DNA of 64,000 bases from Eutreptiella sp. 'Long Island Sound 2002' (lineage: Eukaryota; Euglenozoa; Euglenophyceae; Eutreptiales; Eutreptiaceae), in assembly GCA_964036045.1 (NCBI GenBank), contig OZ038381.1, positions 135,190,306-135,254,305 on the forward strand, in the 5' to 3' direction. This document shows positions 44,893 through 56,658 of the stretch, piece by piece. Each line of letters opens with the position of its first letter. The first letter of the stretch is position 1. A program made the translations under genes and the position numbers. The notes beneath the pieces were generated by a model. That model searched no databases and was not told where the DNA came from. It was given only the letters and a program-made list of their open reading frames with translations.

Positions 44893-46446
44893 CTCCCCTC
44901 ACAAGCCATGTGCAGGGTGCTGAGGCACCAGGCACAGGGCTGACAAGAGGCTTGATGGACTCAGCATAGCACAAAAAAACATAATTGGATGACTGAGATA
45001 GTATGCAACACCCTCCAAGTGCCTAAAAAAAAGACACTCAGAAAGTGTGCTGAAAAAAAATAGCCAAAAGGGACAACAACTCAATGCACACCTACAATAA
45101 GTGGCTAAGCAAGTGCTGCACTAAGCTATTGACCAAAGAACTCAAACACTTGTGCACACGCACCCAGCTAGACGTTAAAGCTAACTATTCACTGCATGCA
45201 CTCACACCTACAGAAAACAAAACTGACATGGTATCTACTAACAACACACGCGCGAAAAAAAATACAGACAAACAGTCCTTGCTTTAAAAAAAAAAAATCA
45301 GCCCGCTGCACCAAGGGCTGCAAAAACCCCACTGCAAAGGGTGTTGTACAAAAAAAAATCCCGAATCCCTGGCAGGCTGGCACAGAGGAAAGCACCAAGC
45401 AGTGTGCTGTAAAAAATAGAAGCAGTGCTGAAGCAACCCACTTAATATATACAAACTTCACTTGAATAATATAGATTACTGCTTCATTCATTTAGTTAAG
45501 GGTACTTCATTGGAATGGGCACTGCAGAGCACAGAAAAAGAAATGAGGTCAACACAAAAGCAGAAACATAACAAGCAGCGAAGTCGACGTGCACACCTGA
45601 AAGGCGCAGTCCTCACTTCACTCCTTGCAGCTTCGCTCTGCGTGTGCTCCCATTTTGCTTGGCTCCCCTGCTACTCACCAGCAGCCTGCACAGAGCAAGA
45701 GAGGGGAAAACATACAAAATGCAACGTCCAAGCAGTGCCATCAGTGCACTGCTATCGCCAGAGCGCGAAGCGATACCACAGCATCATCTACAAAACACTG
45801 CATGATCCAAGGCGCAGCGTGGCAGAACAACAGAAAATAAGGCAAGCTCACACATACATTTACACGTACAAACACACTACGCATCTCAAAAGTGACATAC
45901 CGAACACAGAAGACATACTCATTTTTACATGCAAGTCATTTGCATGCAGATTCAGGTTAGCCTAAATGTACCAGTCTGTACTCACCCACACAGTGTAAGA
46001 AACAAACAAAGCAAAAAGAAACCACTCAGACGGCACACTTGGGGAGCAGCCCTACACTGCGCCCGTGGAGCAGCCCACTTCAGCTCCACTGGGCTGCCTG
46101 GAGCAGCACAAAACACAGCCTAAACAGCAGCCGCAACAAGCAGGACGCACACAGGGTCACGCACAGGGCCAGGATCCTCACGCCCCACACTCACTGCAAA
46201 TCACTCGTAGCCAAACACCCTAGCGGAGCCTCACGCTCACGCTGCGCGTCACGCGCCTGCTAACACCCTAGCGCTGCCCACGCAAGCCAAAACTGCACTG
46301 CCAGGCTGCCCTGCACGCTAACAGGAAACAACACAACAGAGACTGCAGGACGCTACCAACACACGCACACGAGGACGCTACACACCGGCATGCACACCGC
46401 AGAGCATCACGCTCACACATAAACACAAGAAAAGCAGAAAAGAACC

Positions 46447-47115
46447 TTACGAATATCTGTTTCGGCGACGACCTCCAGTTCCACGTCTCGTTTTCCTGTT
46501 TTGGGGCTCCTGCTCCTGCTTGCACTTTGAAGTCGTCTGTTCGCCGTGGCGTTGTGAACTTTCGTGCTCCTGTTGATCTCCAAATGAAACACCGCGCTTC
46601 CCACTGGACCTCGGCACATGGCGTGAAGAAGCAAGTGCAAAAATGAGACGTAAAGGGTTATCCTGCACAGCACGGTTCACCGCCGCAACACTCTGCTCTG
46701 CGGAGTCAATCTGCAGCGTTCGCAGTGCCGTTCCCTGCATCTCATCGACAGCGTTGATGCACTTCTGAGCAAGTTCCCAGTCACACAACAAATCTGGGTG
46801 CCGTGCAGCAAACACAACCAGCGCAGCATTTTCTTCACAAGAAAGGAAGTCCCAGTTTGACCAGCGCTGCAAACACCACAGTTTAGACAGTCCCCCAGAC
46901 TGCGCCACAGGCAACGTAGCAATACGGCGAATGGTCTTCTGCAGCTCCTCAGGATGGTTTTCATACCACTCCATAAATGACTCCGACATCACCAAAGAGA
47001 GTTTCACGGAAAATTGAACACTGGGATTGTAATGATCTTGGAGATCTTCTCTTTTGAGTGCTTTTTTCCCCGTGATCTCCTTAGTGATTTCGAAATCCAA
47101 ATGCGAATCCGGCAA
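46447..47115 (-). CDS. Unknown 222-codon protein of the LTR element, copy 2
   Basis: Same protein as copy 1. Differences include LDFEITKEITGKKALK versus LDLEITKEITGKIALK, KLSLVM versus KLFLVM, and IDSAEQ versus IDPAEQ. It starts inside LTR 3. Both copies keep an intact frame, so either could be expressed. Function unknown. Confidence 0.55.
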   Translation of the reverse strand: MPDSHLDFEITKEITGKKALKREDLQDHYNPSVQFSVKLSLVMSESFMEWYENHPEELQKTIRRIATLPVAQSGGLSKLWCLQRWSNWDFLSCEENAALVVFAARHPDLLCDWELAQKCINAVDEMQGTALRTLQIDSAEQSVAAVNRAVQDNPLRLIFALASSRHVPRSSGKRGVSFGDQQEHESSQRHGEQTTSKCKQEQEPQNRKTRRGTGGRRRNRYS

Positions 47116-47301
47116 CGGCGCAGCACGTGATTGATCTCATAAATCACTACATAGTTTCATCCCAGTGTTCTGCACAGTACACAAAATGAATTTGATTCAA
47201 TAGTTTAATAATTGAATTGCATTGCACTGTGCTTTACATATGCACGCACGCGCGTTCACTAAATGATCGCGGTCTGCGCGCACGTGCTGAGTTCCATTAC
47301 A
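47028..47301 (-). repeat. LTR 3 (5' LTR on the minus strand)
   Basis: 274 bp. It differs from LTR 1 and LTR 2 at three positions: GCTTTTTTCC for GCTATTTTCC, TTTCGAAATCC for TTTCCAAATCC, and CACGTGATTG for CACGTTATTG. Confidence 0.9.
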
Positions 47302-47306
47302 GGCCA
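47302..47306 (+). repeat. Target-site duplication, right
   Basis: GGCCA directly after the terminal CA of LTR 3. Confidence 0.8.
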
Positions 47307-49045
47307 TTGTGGCCGTGTTTGTTTGGTGGCCTAAGCATGGCACAAGGCAGTAGCGCATCACAAGGCAATGATACAGCGCAAGTCAGTGGCAATGCACAAG
47401 TCATCACTTAAAGTGCGTCACTGTTCAAGTTCATAGGAAAAAAGGCTGTGGTGGTTGTAAGGACCGTTGCCACGGTTGCCCCATGTTGCATTACAGGACA
47501 GAACTATTAGTCCCCCGTGGCAACAGTCCCCTGGGCGAAGGCCATTGAGGTTGAGCTCATTTCGGATCCCTGTTTCCCTGACCTCTATCTTTACCTTCCT
47601 GCATGCTCCCTGTTACAGGCACAATGCTATGTTACTTGCGCACTCGTCTGTGGCTGTCAGTAACAGTCTTTCCACGTGTCAAAAGTTTGGGATTTTCGCG
47701 TTGCACCGTTTTGCGGGTACCATTACCATTGTAATTGTTTGAAAGTGTGATTTCATTTTGCTTTTAGTCTTGATTCTGAAGAAAAATACCAATTTTACCC
47801 GCTGGACCCCACAATGCCTTTTGCGACACGCGGGGACCAGACTCTGCGCACAACAGCTCCCGATTCAGCCTACTAATTATTGAGGGGCCTGCGGGATCCC
47901 GGTAATGATTTTCAGGATTTTGGCGGTGGCTCGATTCCTACCGATCAGGGCTACTTCAGCAGCCGTGCGGCCGACCCGCGGATTGCCAGCGTCGGTTCGA
48001 ATCCCTCAGGGAGAGATCAGGTGATATCCGAGCATTTGGTATTCTTTGTAGCTTTGTGACTACTACGTTCCTCTTCGGAATGTACTGCGTGCCCGTGGCA
48101 GTTGTTTTAAGTGGGGTGGGTGAAGCAGGTCACAACCCTACCATAGCATATTGCCCCTAAGGGATCATTATATGACCCTATATATGAGACTATTGTATAG
48201 TATATTCCATTTCCTTGTTAGGAACATAGGATGTGAGATACATAAGGTAATCTTGGATCCTTTCTAATTATAAGAATTAGTGCATGCTAGGGTGGATTCC
48301 TCATGTGTGCATATCAGGTATTTCAAGGGCTATTTGTACCATACCTATTTGCAGGATACTATCCAGCGTTCACAAATCGTTATGTCTTCTTTGCCAAGCA
48401 ATGTTGCTGCCCATGCCACTGCGACCTCTGCTCCTGACCATTTGGTCCAGTTTCACTAAGACACTTGCTAGAAATTGTGTTTTTGAACGCGGAATCGCGT
48501 GTTAACAAGTCCCAAAAACCCATGCTGATATACGTTTTTCCAGTAAATTTTGTATACATTTATCATTTACATCGGGGTGTATATGCAAGGTTCAAACAGA
48601 TGGAATGACCTCACTTTGTACAAGACGTTGGTCATCGGTATACCCCCTCGTCACACAATTGCGCATGAAGGCAACCGAAGCAGTCTGATGCTCTTCATAC
48701 AGGGGGTGGTAATAGTTCGTAAGCGTAATGGTTCACTTTGTAGCAGTTCGTTTGGGTGGCGGCTTGAACTGCTGCATGTAGAAACTGCCAGATGTTACGA
48801 ACCGCTGCACCGACGAACTAAAGCCGCACGTTCGAATTTGGGAAAGTAGAACACAGGATTTTGTATCGCAGTCTGTTGAGCTTCGGTGGTTCACAATAGT
48901 GAAGCGGTACCCAGAACCCCATGGCTAGGGTAGGGCATACAACCGGTCCACTAACCCCATGTACGGAAGGGAAGACGCCCGTTGACGCCCGGTGCGAGCC
49001 CGGCGGGAGCGTGTTCTGTGCCGTAAAGCCCCGCATCGGCAACCG
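47307..49045. other. Intergenic with a tRNA-like SINE remnant
   Basis: No gene is supported. Frames such as 48550-48849 lack recognisable features. The SINE-like part is listed separately. Confidence 0.45.
47900..48050 (+). repeat. tRNA-like SINE remnant
   Basis: A perfect B box GGTTCGAATCC at 47994-48004. GGTGGCTCGATTCC near 47925-47940 could be a degraded A box. The T-arm stem does not pair, so this is not a tRNA gene. Best read as a SINE of tRNA origin. Confidence 0.4.
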
Positions 49046-49049
49046 ATGC

Positions 49050-51700
49050 ACCGCCAGCGGAGATTTATATATCAGAATATCAGGAATCAACAGGGTTTTA
49101 TTTTCATATTGTTTCCGTCAATTTTTGCGCTTCCGTTCTGATATTCACTGTTTTGACAGCTGGCGGTTAGTTCGCGACTTTAGCGTAACCGCCAGTTTAA
49201 CTGTTATATACAGATATTTTAGCGCAATCCGTGACGAAGACTCTAAAGTCTTCAGGAATTGCATTGATGCATCCGCAATTTTCACATTCTACACTCGCAA
49301 CCTTAATCTGAATTTTTCAGGATGTCGAAATCGGATTTTCGACTTCGACATCCCCGCACTTGATTTGACCTCTTTCGAGTGGACCTACGTGCTTCCCTAT
49401 GCACGAATCAACTTTCCTTTTGTCTTGCCCTCCATTTGTCTTAGAGATATGGGCAAAACAAAGTTGATTCGTGAGGCCACTTGTGAGGGTCATATCTCGT
49501 GCCGCTTGCGAGGAATGACAATAAGGAAACGTGGGATGTATTCACAATACTCCCGACGTAATTTAGGAAGCTTTATACGCGTTGCGTCTCCACACGTGCG
49601 CGCTAGCGTAATGGATCATGGTCAAGAGGGTAGAGTTTGCGTTATAACTCTTTGGCCATGATATTGCGTGCGTTCAGATAACTTTCGAGTGTAGCGCGCG
49701 AGTGTTGGTGTTGCATAGGAACTCTCCTTGAGTTCCTATGAGCGATTGACACAAAGTTATGCCCTTGGAGGGGCATGACATATCGTGGGGGGGGCTACCT
49801 TTTTGGGCAATATGTGGTATGTTCCATGTGTTGTATTGCGTGCCCATTTGGCAGGTTTGGCTAAGAGCGATACACCCACCAATGGACCTCATATTGCACG
49901 AAGCCCTTCCTTATACTCCCCACGATCAATTGCAAGCCTAACCTTCGTGGAGGAAAGCTTGTGTGGCGATCCCAAAGCGATGCGTTGGGAGCAAGGTGTG
50001 TGTTTTGCAATTTTCCATATTTTTGTGTGCCCACTTGGGAAGTAGCGCTCGTGACCTTTCAAAGCGCCCCAAGTGGAGCACATATGTGGAATCGAAGGTC
50101 ATTGGTGTCAAGTCATTGTGTTTAGAAGGATTGGTCGATTACTCAATCCAAGCCGAAGATATTATAATATATTTGTGCGCCTTTCAAGGCACTTTTGGGT
50201 GTTTTTTCGCCGATATTGCTGTTTTTTGCCCGTCATGATGTCAAGTGGCGACCGTGTATCTCAACGTTGCGCTCAATTGACATCATGACCCAAGTATGTT
50301 TTGAGGGTACATACTTCGGTGCCCAACATATCTTGAACCCGGCGAATAACTCCTCTTGGGCTTGGCATACCGTGGCCGCCATGTTGGCGATTTGGGACTA
50401 TCCCAAATCATGGGCTCACTTGGCGACCCTGCCATTCTCAAAACCGGAGGAGTTGGGCGACGCCCAAAAGATATGTTGGACACATATAACTTGATACCAA
50501 TCCTATGGCACACTCCAGTCCAAGTCGGGCATGTGCCTCATTTGCCCCAACCATGAGTGTGCGCATTTTCGGCCATTTTGAGCAATTTCCCACATTTTCT
50601 GCCCGCCGTGCACTATGTTCAGCCCACCCGTGCACGCCGGACGCATGGACCAATGGACCAGATATGACATGGGTGTTATGCATATTGGTCCCCATGGTTC
50701 ACACACCACGTGGGCGAAGCGGAGCAACCTTCGGTAAGGTGCTAGCCCAAAGTGAGTGTGGGCAATTTTGCCATTTTGGCATTTGTGGACCCAATTGGGA
50801 TTGTCACCACGCCAAGTGGCATGGAGATCTTTGACAGCCAAGGGCATGGGAAACTTCGTTGGACTCCCGGTGGATCGCGTATGGAATGGCGGATCCGATC
50901 TCCAAGCCGGCGTGGAGATATACTATTGGGAGCACCCCCAAATTTTGGCTCATTTCGAGCAGCCAAAATGACCCCCTTTTGGGACCCCAATTTCACCCCC
51001 CCCGTGTGGTCAATTGGCGGCCTCATATCTCTATGCCCATGAGGAGCCCGGACCCAATTCCAGGTTGTACACTCAGATATAAGTCCTAGGTTCTGCCTCC
51101 TATCCTGTGAGCCATTGGCCTTGCCCGGGCCGGGCGAGTCACGCGTGAGGATGATGCCAATTTTGGTGATTTTGGCATCATGACCCCACTTGACGAGCCC
51201 GTGGTGCCCTGATGCCGGTACCTCAGACAAAACCAGGTTGGGTGAGGGCTCCAGGGAGTTCATACTCGAAGGGCATAGGGTCAGTTGCCTCGTCCCTACC
51301 TCTGGCGGGTCCCGACGAGGGGTCAATTTAGGAGATTTTTGAGCTAATTTCAGTTTGGGCTGAAACAGCCCATTTTCAGCTACCAACTCCTAGGGGATAA
51401 TGGCGGAGCCATATCTCTGGCTCAGAGAGGAGTTGGAACCTGCCGTTAGGGGAGCATAGGGAGCCACTGTCGGTTGGCCTTGGAGCTCCTTGGTTCCCAG
51501 GAACTCGCCTGTGGCTGGGCGCGACACCCCCCCTTTTGGCAGGGTTTCAGGGTCCGGACTGAGCAGGGCATGGGTTGTGTTTGAGCCCCCGCCCCCACCA
51601 GCCACTGAGAGGGTCCGACGTGGGATTGGGATACTAGTTGGGACTGAGTGTCTATTGTCCTGTGATGCCCTTACCCCAGTCCAGTCTTAACCCCATGTGT
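49050..51700 (+). repeat. LTR-like 5' region of Ty3-like element A
   Basis: The first ~650 bp align with 59450-60100 (offset about 10400). Shared words include CACCGCCAGCGGAGATTTAT, ATCAGGAATCAACAGGGTTT, ATGGTCAAGAGGGTAGA and ACTTTCGAGTGT. Both precede a gag ORF in the same orientation, so these are probably diverged LTRs of one family. Exact ends, TG/CA and primer-binding site could not be fixed. No gene is supported inside; minus-strand frames such as 50742-51386 are not convincing. Confidence 0.55.
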
Positions 51701-52240
51701 ACATATCCTGATGTGTTGCTGTACATACTTTTGTTCCCTTGTTTCAGAGTGGCAAGGATCCTGAAACGCTTTGTCTCATGACACGAGCGTAATTGATGCC
51801 CCTGTGAGCGCAGTGCTTTGCCTGCCTGCTTGCTTGTGCGTGTCACCGCAGCGTCCCGTGGCCAGGCCCCCCACGGGAACGCGTCAAAAGCGTTTCACCG
51901 CCGCGAAGTTACCCAGCCCTCGCGTGCCACTCGGGGCCACCAACCCCGAGCAGCGCGGCGCAGCAGCTCGCAGCTCGCAGCTCGCAGCGCAGCGCAGCGG
52001 TCCGCAGCGCCGCCCAGAGCATCGCCCTGAGCGACCACGGAAGCGCCGCGACCGTCAAGGAGGTGGACTGACCAGGACTCCCTCATCAGCGAGTCCTATT
52101 GGCCGACCAGCAAGGCCGCACACCCAGTCGCGTCAACCACTTCCACAACCACCGGCCGACCAGCACCGGCCGCACTCCCAGTCCAGTGCTTCATCACCCA
52201 CCTCAACAACCACCCCAGGACCACTCCATCGAGAGCACCG
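51701..52240 (+). other. Leader between LTR-like region and gag A
   Basis: GC content rises from about 51830. An open frame (51771-52247) is Pro/Arg/Gln-rich and has no domain. Probably untranslated leader or gag N-terminal sequence. Confidence 0.35.
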
Positions 52241-55200
52241 ATGGTGAACTGGGACGAGGCGGGCAAGACCTGGCCGCAGCCCCAGCCCCATGCGGCGCGC
52301 CTACTGCGTGGGTTGCTGTGGGGGCAGCAGTACCGCCACAGCAATCCCCAGTGCGAAGGCGGCATGCCCGGGAGCTTCGAGCTCCGCGAGAACATGGGCG
52401 AGGACCGCCTGCAGGCAGTGGAGGAATGGCTGCGGGCGGAAGGGTATGAGTACCGCTACCGCAGCAAGCCCTGGAGGACCTGGACCCGCCCGGACAGGCC
52501 CGGCGAAGGGCTGCACCCCGACGGGATTGAGGAGGACGAGAAGCCCAACGAGTACCCGTCGGGCGCCTCGATCAATGTCTCCATGTGGGACATGATCGAG
52601 AAGGAGTTCCCGGCGCTGGGGAACGAGCGCAGGCTGCAGGGCAGCAGCAGCAGCGCGTCTCCTGGGAAGGAGAAGCGTTCCGCCGGGGACAAGAGGCGGG
52701 ACAGGAAGTGGCGGGAGTACCAGAAGTCCCTGGCCGCCGAAGCCGCCCAAGGCGCCAGGGGCGGAACCCCAGCCCACAGTCCCCAACGGGCCAATGGCGG
52801 TCACCACCCCGGCCACACCACCCTTGGCGACCACCTCCAAGTCGCCAAGCAGACCAAGGCCAAGCCCCGTCCGCTGCTCCTGAGGAAGTCAGGCCCCAGC
52901 AGCGACGTGGAGTCGGCCCACCGCGGGAGGATGCCGGCCGACCAGGCCAGCTCCAGCAGCAGCGTCCCTCCCGACCAAAGGCACGTGGCGCGCGCCTGTG
53001 AGCGCGCCTGTGGGGTGCCCTGCAACCTTCGGGTTGCGCGGCAGCGGGCCACGCAGCACAACGCTGCCATGGAGGGCGCTGTCGGCATCGCCCAGCAGGA
53101 GGCTGCGGAGTGGGCGCATGGCATGGCCGTCCACGCCTCGACCGTGGCGGCCATTGCGGCCGGACTCACGGCTGTAGCCCCCCATGGGGCAGCGACTGCC
53201 CAGGTCAACGGTGAGGTGGCGGCAGCCGACGAAGAAGCCCGCCTGACGCAGGAGGCCATTGCCTGCAGGGAGGCCGAGGTGAGGGCGCTGGAAGAGGCGC
53301 TTGCCCAAGAGAGGGCAAAGAAGGAGGCGGAGCGAAGGGCCCACGCCGAGGCAACGGCTAAGGCCCAGGCGGAAGCCGCCAAGAAGGACGCCATCGAGGC
53401 CGCGCGACGGAAGGTCGCTGAGGAGAGGGCCAAGACGGAGGCGGAGTTGGCGGCGTTGGAAGCGGAGAAGGCGCGGCTGCAACAGACCCGGGAAGCCGAG
53501 GCGGCTCGTGCCCGGGAGGAGGCCAAAAGGCGAGCTGCCGCAGCCACCGCCGCCGCAATGGAGGAGGCAGAGGCCAAACTCCGCCGCGAGACTCCCCCGG
53601 GAGGATCACGAGTGGAGAACCTTCGAAAGCTTTTCGAAGGGGACGCCTCCTCCAAGATGACGCTGGATGAGGCGGACACGGGCAGCAGTGGGAGCAGTGG
53701 CGCCATGCCCATCGACGGAGGAAGGGCAAGGGGAAGACCCCCGAGAGGCTGCGGAGGCCAGCGGGTGGACACCCACACGACAGTGACCCCTTCTTCACCG
53801 CCAGCGACGGGGATGAACGAGGCCGCCGACATCGCCGAGTGGTGGCTTGGACGGGCGGAGGAGGCGGAGACGTCCCCATGGAGCCGGAAGGTGAGGATGA
53901 GGATCTCCCTCCTCCCTACCGGAGCTCGGAGTCTTCCGAGACCGAGACGCCCAGGTGGGGCGACATGGACGAGGATGACGACATGGACTTCGACATCATG
54001 AAGAAGCGCCCATTCTCGGACCCACCGAGGCGACCTGGCGGAGACCCACCGGGACCCCCTGGCGGAGGACCATCAGGACCCCCTGGAGGACGCCCACCAA
54101 GTGGACTCCCTGTAGGCGGACCACCGGGCGGGGGAGGACCCCCTTGACCGGGCGGACCCGGTGGAGGCCCGCCTGGAGGACCCCCTGGGGACCCCGACGA
54201 CCCACCAGGGGACGGCGACCCGGATGCCACCCGGCGGTGGATTATGTACCTCCGCAGCAGGGTCCAGTCCCTCGAGCGCGAGGTAGACACGGGCAAGGGC
54301 GAGATGACTCGCATCGCCAGGGTCGCCGCGCGCGCACAGAGGGAGCTGGACATCGCCAAGATCGAGATGGTCAAGAGCGCCGGGGTCGCCACTGCCACCC
54401 AGAAGCTGCTCGACATCGCCAGGGGCGAGACCAGGTCGCGGAACAAGGTCATCAGCGGCCTGCAGCAGAGGCTGGACGCGCTGGAAGCCCGTGGGAGCGT
54501 CGGCAGCGACCACCCACCCCTGGAGTCTGGCTCGTTGGACGACGGCTGGGGACCCGGACCAGGTCCAGGCAGACCCCACGCCCCCAGGGGAGCCCCCAGG
54601 AGTCGCCCCAGCGCCAGTGCCCCCTCTCTCACCGCCCCCTCTCAGGACAGCGCGGGCCGCCGCAACGATCGCGTGCCGCCCGGCAGTGGCAGCGAGCAGT
54701 GGCGTGATGAGTGGCTCATGGCGGACTACCACAACCGCCGTGCCCCACCGCGGACGCCTGTACGCCCCCGACGCCCCGCACCAGCCCCCGAGCCAATCCC
54801 AATGGCTGATGGACGTTATGGTGGACTCAGGGATGAGGTCCCCGGAGGAGACGTGGAGTGGGACGTCGGCGGAGGTGAGGACCTGGACCTGCACCTGGAG
54901 GAGTTGGACATCAGCCCGCCGCGTGGTGTACGACGGGAGGCCGCTGAACGCAGCCGCCGGCGCCGTGATGAGGAGGCATACATGGAAGGAGTACGGCGTG
55001 AACATCTGCGTTCAGCGTACATGGAGGAACCGCAGCGTAGCCACAGGGATTCCATGGAGGAGATGGACGTGGCGGCCGTGGGAGTCCGTGGGCGAGGCCG
55101 ATGGGAACCTCGGTCGACCTCGCGGCCGGCGTTCATGGTCTCTAAGGCCGCGGATGCCGCCGTGTGGGAAGACTTGAAGGACATCAAGCCCCCCATGTAC

Positions 55201-56607
55201 GATGGCAACCCCCTCAACCTCGACCGCTTCTTGGAGAAGCTGGACAATTGGGGGTCGACCGTTACTGAAGACATGGATCCCGCGGATGCGGAGAAATATG
55301 TCTTCAGACGGTTCAGGTACCGCCTGCCGGAAGTGCTCCGGGAGCTATACTTCGTGGCAACCAAGGAGGGGAAGATCAAGACCCTCAAGGAAGCCAAGAA
55401 GTAGCTCAACAAGCAGGAGCGGGTGGACGCTCCGCAGGTGGCTGCCAAGCGGTGGAAGTCCATCAAGCTTCAGCATGATGGACGGGAGATCCGCCTACGG
55501 GACTGGCGGGACTTCCGAGGGCAATACACCCTCTTTCGCCGCAACGTGGAGGACTGGAACGAGGGTGACGAGCAGGCTCGCCTGCTCTCCATGCTGCCGG
55601 AAGTATGGATCAAGAGGGTCACCAAGGAGGAAGCCAAGCGGGCCAAGTCCAACCACACGGTCAAGATGATGCTCCCCAAAGAGTATCATACGAACGTGGT
55701 GGCTTGGACGAGGAAGAACGTGGCCCGGGATGTCAAACGGCACTCCCTGCGGAACGCTCTCCTCATCACCGTCTCGGGCGATCGCGAGAAGACCGCGATG
55801 TGGCGCCTTGACGAGTGTGACGTGAGCGGCCAGACCATCCGTCTGCAGGCCATCCCGGCGCGGATGAGCTGCGACGAGATTCTGGAGTGGGTTGGAGAGG
55901 AGGTGCTCAAGGAGTACAGGAACCTCCACCACACCCGCGGGTTGAGGCCCGGCGACCGCGACGTCAACCACGTTGACGAGGGATCTGGCGGGGAAGCTGC
56001 CATGAACCCAGCGGCAGCCGACGGCGATGAAGCTCTCGTCGACGATGACGACGACGATGAGCCCGCCGAGATGGCAGTTTGTGCCTTCGTGGCCCACAAC
56101 GGCACGGGGAACAACCGAGGAAGCTGGAAGCCCCTGCAGCCGGGTTGGAAGAAGAAGGAGAAGAGGGACCCTCGTCGCATTGGCAGCCCTCCGCTGTCCT
56201 TTGGGGAGTTCATACAAGCTCACCCTCAGGGCTGTTTCGTGTGTTATGGGAGGAAGCAAAGCTTCAACCATGACCACCGAACATGCCCCACCCACCAGGC
56301 CGACACGGAGGCTTACAAGAAGGCGCACGGGTCGAAGAAGCGTGCGCCCGCGGGTATCTGGGAAGCCAAGGTGGAGGTGGACAAGGACGAGCTCTCCAAG
56401 CTGATGTCGCAGGGGACCGAGTTGGCAAAGGAGATCCAGGAGATCAAGATGAACTGGGTCCCCAGGTCGGACAACAAGAACAAGGAGAACAACCAGAACG
56501 ACCAGAACAAGGACAAGGACAAGAGGCCTAGGAATAGGAGGAGGAAGGGTGTCAACGAGGTTGATGCCGAGGAGACTACTCCTACCACCACAACCGATGC
56601 CCCCTAG
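52241..56607 (+). pseudogene. Ty3-like element A gag, broken in three places
   Basis: The first piece, 52241 to about 53860, has a folded start (MVNWDEAGKTWPQPQP, LRGLLWGQQYRHSN), a basic linker and a long Ala/Glu/Lys/Arg coiled coil (about residues 290-450). Near 53850-53880 the frame shifts by one base. The next piece has an acidic segment (DEDDDMDFDIMKKRPF) and a Gly/Pro-rich run interrupted by TGA at 54145. From 54244 a charged coiled coil leads to the capsid-like region (IKPPMYDGNPLNLDRFLEKL), cut by TAG at 55402 and continuing in frame to TAG at 56605. A zinc knuckle CFVCYGRKQSFNHDHRTC (C-x2-C-x8-H-x4-C) lies near 56236-56289. The capsid part aligns with the intact gag at 61538-64000, where the 55402 stop is matched by Trp. 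Confidence 0.75.
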
Positions 56608-56658
56608 CGGAGCCCCTGCAGCCAAGGGCCCCAGCTAGGGCGGTCGCAGGATGGTGTC

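Larger units (their letters stand above)
42210..47301 (-). mobile_element. Short LTR element in tandem form: three LTRs, two internal regions
   Basis: Three 274-bp direct repeats, each TGTAATG...CATTACA, separate two internal regions of 2135 bp. The period is exactly 2409 bp. The whole is flanked by GGCCA, a 5-bp duplication as made by retroviral-type integrases. On the minus strand GTGAGGGGAG just inside the LTR fits a polypurine tract, so the element is read leftwards. No protease, RT or integrase is encoded, so it is non-autonomous (TRIM/LARD-like). No tRNA primer-binding site starting TGG is evident next to the other LTR edge. Confidence 0.9.

Noticed and set aside
43053-45965. Plus-strand 167-codon frames in the LTR element
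   Set aside because: They are copied only because the internal region is duplicated, lie antisense to the probable element direction, and have no domain.
47930-48010. tRNA gene
   Set aside because: The B box is perfect, but the T-stem and acceptor stem do not pair, so it is more likely a SINE.
50742-51386. 214-codon minus-strand frame in the LTR-like region
   Set aside because: No motif, it overlaps plus-strand frames of similar length, and it sits in sequence that behaves as LTR.
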